Shown here: in pieces, positions 62,056 to 64,000 of the stretch | Layout: each line of letters begins with the position of its first letter | How positions within the stretch are numbered: the stretch's first letter is position 1 | Assembly: GCF_902168435.1 (NCBI RefSeq) | Contig: NZ_LR656167.1 | Location: 186,001 to 250,000, forward strand | Reading direction: 5' to 3' | From: Bacillus marasmi | GTDB lineage: Bacteria > Bacillota > Bacilli > Bacillales > Cytobacillaceae | Length of the DNA stretch: 64,000 nt | Notes under the pieces: generated by a model | What the model was told of the DNA's origin: nothing | The model's input: only the letters and a program-made list of their open reading frames with translations | Databases searched by the model: none | Position numbers and translations under genes: made by a program

Positions 62056-62101
62056 GGGCGCGTATCCAAAGCAAGGATAAGCGCTCATTTTACGTTTTGG
62101 G
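62056..62101 (+). repeat. GGGCGC hairpin element, long form (last copy)
   Basis: GGGCGCGTATCC, loop AAAGCAA, GGATAAGCGCTC and ATTTTACGTTTTGGGG. It is nearly identical to the copies at 53690, 54187 and 54877. Confidence 0.9.
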
Positions 62102-62172
62102 GAATGGTTTTGTACAATATTTCACAATGCAAGAAAAGTAATAGGACTGAGGAAAATAAATTTTGATATGGT

Positions 62173-62391
62173 TTAATTATTGGTTTTACTAGAGACTATA
62201 TTACGAGAGGATAAACCTATGATTCCGCCAATAATAATAAATAAAATGTTTATAACGATTTCCACTCCTTGAAAAGCATCAAAATAATTAACTAAAAACC
62301 AGCTTTTACTCCCATTTGTAAGATGGTTAATTAACCCTCCTACTCCTTGGATAAGGAACAATAAACTAAGACCACTGATTATTTCTTTCAT
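62173..62391 (-). CDS. Small two-helix membrane protein next to tetR, unknown
   Basis: Not recognised. The 72 residues have hydrophobic segments at about 5-24 and 43-64 and a Ser/Lys/Asn tail. GAGGTG precedes the minus-strand ATG by five bases. It diverges from the TetR gene across a 115-bp interval containing TetR-like palindromes, so it may be a regulated target (inference). Confidence 0.65.
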   Translation of the reverse strand: MKEIISGLSLLFLIQGVGGLINHLTNGSKSWFLVNYFDAFQGVEIVINILFIIIGGIIGLSSRNIVSSKTNN

Positions 62392-62445
62392 AATAACACC
62401 TCATTAACGATTTTTTCTCATTGTCGGAATGTGATATAATTATAA

Positions 62446-62485
62446 TAATACACTGTATTAAAAAGAATAATAACACATTGTATTA
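62446..62485. promoter_or_regulatory. Two palindromic operator-like sites before tetR
   Basis: TAATACACTGTATTA (62446-62460) is a perfect palindrome about a central C. TAACACATTGTATTA (62471-62485) repeats its right half exactly. The centres are 25 bp apart. TATAAT-like sequence lies just upstream. Sites of this kind are typical of TetR autoregulation. Confidence 0.65.
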
Positions 62486-62506
62486 AAAAGGGGAAGTGGA
62501 TTTAAT

Positions 62507-63106
62507 ATGCCAAAGATTGTGAATCATGAGGAAAAGAGAAAGTTAATAGCTGAGGCTGCTTGGAAAATTATTAGGAAAGAGGGATTCGAGAAAGCTTCTA
62601 TACGAAGAGTTGCAGTTGAAGCAGGGATGTCCACAGGTGCCTTAAGACATTATTTTTCCACACAGGATGAAATGCTATTATTTATCATGAATTATTATTT
62701 AGAAGAAGGAAAAAAACGTTCTCTAAATAAAGATTGGTCAGAAGACCCATTGCTGGCAGTAGAGGAAGTTTTATTAGAACTAGTACCTATTAACGAGGAA
62801 AAGAAAATTGAAACGAGTGTTTGGTGGATCTTTGCACTACGTTCATTGACGAGTGAAACTTTAATTGAGAAAAAAGATGAAATGACGAACGGTACTTTTG
62901 AATTAGCGAATTCAATGATTGAAATATTAATTTCACATGGGATTATTTCCAATTCTATAAATGTAAAATTAGAAAAATATAGGTTGTCGGCATTAATTGA
63001 AGGATTGTCCATTCAGGCTCTGTTAAGACCTGATGTATACTGTCCAGAAAAATTGACTGAAGTAATCCGTTATCATTTAGAAACACTATGCAACAAAAGC
63101 CAATAA
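62507..63106 (+). CDS. TetR/AcrR-family transcriptional regulator
   Basis: A 199-residue repressor. The N-terminal helix-turn-helix spans about 10-56 with ASIRRVAVEAGMSTGALRHY (30-49) as the recognition part, followed by the FSTQDEMLLFIM helix typical of TetR_N. The C-terminal helical domain should bind a ligand. GGGGAAGTGG precedes the ATG. Palindromes upstream suggest autoregulation; the divergent small gene and the downstream membrane-protein gene are the likely targets. Ligand unknown. Confidence 0.9.
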   Translation: MPKIVNHEEKRKLIAEAAWKIIRKEGFEKASIRRVAVEAGMSTGALRHYFSTQDEMLLFIMNYYLEEGKKRSLNKDWSEDPLLAVEEVLLELVPINEEKKIETSVWWIFALRSLTSETLIEKKDEMTNGTFELANSMIEILISHGIISNSINVKLEKYRLSALIEGLSIQALLRPDVYCPEKLTEVIRYHLETLCNKSQ

Positions 63107-63176
63107 CTTAAAACGGGCTTTGAATCATCCTTATTCTATCCATTAACAAAGTATTGTGCTAGGAGGAGAAAATATT

Positions 63177-63906
63177 ATGTTCAATGAAAGAAGTATATCA
63201 CAAAGTAGTATAGAATCTTTCCTAGGAAGATGGTTAGGAGGCCTTTCTTTAATAATAGCTCCTGTCTTATTAGTTATTTCCGCACTGCTTAGAATACAAT
63301 TTAATTTCTTTTTCCCTGATCAGCTAGCAGCTTATGATACACATCCAACCTTAATGCTCACATCCTATAGTCTATTTTTAATTGGAATGATTTTATTATT
63401 TCCAGCTATTTTAATCCTTGTACAGTTAATTAGCAGAAAAATGCCACGTCTAGGTCTTTGGGGTGGCTTATTAGTAATCGTTGGTTTATTTGCAAGGGCG
63501 TTCCACTCGGGAGTAGATCACTTCGCTTTTCAAATTGTAGAGAGTGAAAAGGTTGAAGTCGCTGCAAATTTTGTTGGCGAGTTTTACGGTATGTTCATTA
63601 AATTTTTCTATCCTTTTTGGCTGGATTGTATTAGCTATAGGAGCATATCTGTCTAAGGTTTTTGGGTGGTTTCGGTCACTTGCTTTAGGAATGATGTTTG
63701 TCTTAGCATTAGGGGTACTAAAAGGAACAAATATGACAACGATAATTTCATTAACCGGGCTCTGCATAGCACTTCCTCCTTTGGGCGTTCAAGTTTTGAA
63801 AAGTGGGAGTAAACCGCAGTTGAAAACCGTACTATTTTACGTAATTATTATTGTATTGGTGCTTAGTTCGTGGTTGTTCATGAGTGAAATGGAAAGACCT
63901 AATTAA
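63177..63906 (+). pseudogene. Membrane-protein gene with a frameshift
   Basis: Two overlapping frames make one probable membrane protein of about 240 residues. Frame one starts at ATG 63177 after AGGAGGAG, passes through hydrophobic segments (e.g. GGLSLIIAPVLLVISALL, GLWGGLLVIVGLF) and EFYGMFI, then runs out of sense to TAA at 63656. The other frame continues from about 63600 as NFSILFGWIVLAIGAYL and GLCIALPPLGVQVL to the stop at 63906. A one-base shift near ATTAAATTTTTC (about 63597-63608) reconciles them. It lies 70 bp after tetR and is probably its target. True decay and sequencing error cannot be told apart here. Confidence 0.7.
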
Positions 63907-64000
63907 ATTCATATTGTGTTTATTACAATTAAGAGGGTATTCGTAAATGGTGCTTCCGTTGATGTAATAGGGTTTTCCAAATTAACAGGAGCTTTGCATC

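Noticed and set aside
61866-62069. Minus-strand frame of 67 codons
   Set aside because: It lies over two hairpin elements and has no ribosome site.
50014-62101. Classical integron cassette array
   Set aside because: No integron integrase is present and the elements lack the attC core sites (GTTRRRY/RYYYAAC). Only the broader cassette-like comparison is kept.

Overview
The window is chromosomal DNA from a low-GC, endospore-forming Firmicute of the Bacillaceae. Gene order from base 1 to about 49.9 kb follows the Bacillus subtilis arg-to-yjcH region: argJ-B-D, carA-B, argF, yjzC, yjzD, yjaU, yjaV, med, fabH-fabF, yjaZ, yjbA, trpS, oppABCDF, spx, mecA, coiA, pepF, spxH, yjbI, yjbK, yjbM, nadK, yjbO, prpE, yjbQ-like, fabI, spoVIF, yjcD, yjcF, yjcG, yjcH. 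Sporulation genes, strong Shine-Dalgarno sequences, TTG starts and U-tailed terminators all fit a Bacillus relative. It is not B. subtilis itself: clpB sits between yjzC and yjzD, no comZ is seen after med, the app operon is absent, and a lipoprotein-spoVAC-spoVAD-spoVAE operon lies behind fabI where B. subtilis has cot genes.

Layout. 1-7.8 kb: arginine and carbamoyl-phosphate synthesis, with an internal terminator and an ARG-box-like palindrome before carA. 7.8-14.6 kb: yjzC, clpB with a CtsR-type operator, yjzD, yjaU, yjaV, med and a probable sporulation gene. 14.7-17.1 kb: fabH-fabF with a FapR-type box; a matching, perfectly palindromic box precedes fabI at 41.1 kb, so the fatty-acid genes form one regulon. 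17.1-26.7 kb: yjaZ, yjbA, trpS and the oligopeptide permease. 26.7-34.7 kb: spx (with an ECF-sigma promoter), mecA, coiA, pepF, spxH and a truncated globin, a cluster centred on Clp proteolysis, disulfide/redox stress and competence. 35-41 kb: small alarmone synthetase, NAD kinase, pseudouridine synthase, prpE and a cation antiporter. 42-45.2 kb: germination and spore genes with sigma-K-like promoters. 45.2-49.9 kb: a UvrD-type helicase and the yjcF-G-H group. A tRNA-Val(GAC) gene at 50.0 kb ends the conserved block.

50.1-62.1 kb is different: AT-rich, with long gaps and about fourteen small, mostly lipoprotein, secreted or membrane genes of unknown function plus broken genes. Nearly every gap contains one copy of a short hairpin element beginning GGGCGC and ending in a T-rich tail. 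The remaining 2 kb holds a TetR regulator with palindromic operators and a frameshifted membrane-protein gene.

The two least explained signals are (1) this hairpin-punctuated array of one-gene units, and (2) two tandem arrays at 18.0 and 37.4-38.2 kb that share an exact 52-bp period and a hairpin whose stem changes in a compensatory way. Both arrays start about 23 nt after a stop codon. Nested hairpin elements at 47.6-47.9 kb form a further repeat family. All functional names are based on sequence recognition by eye; no database search was run.
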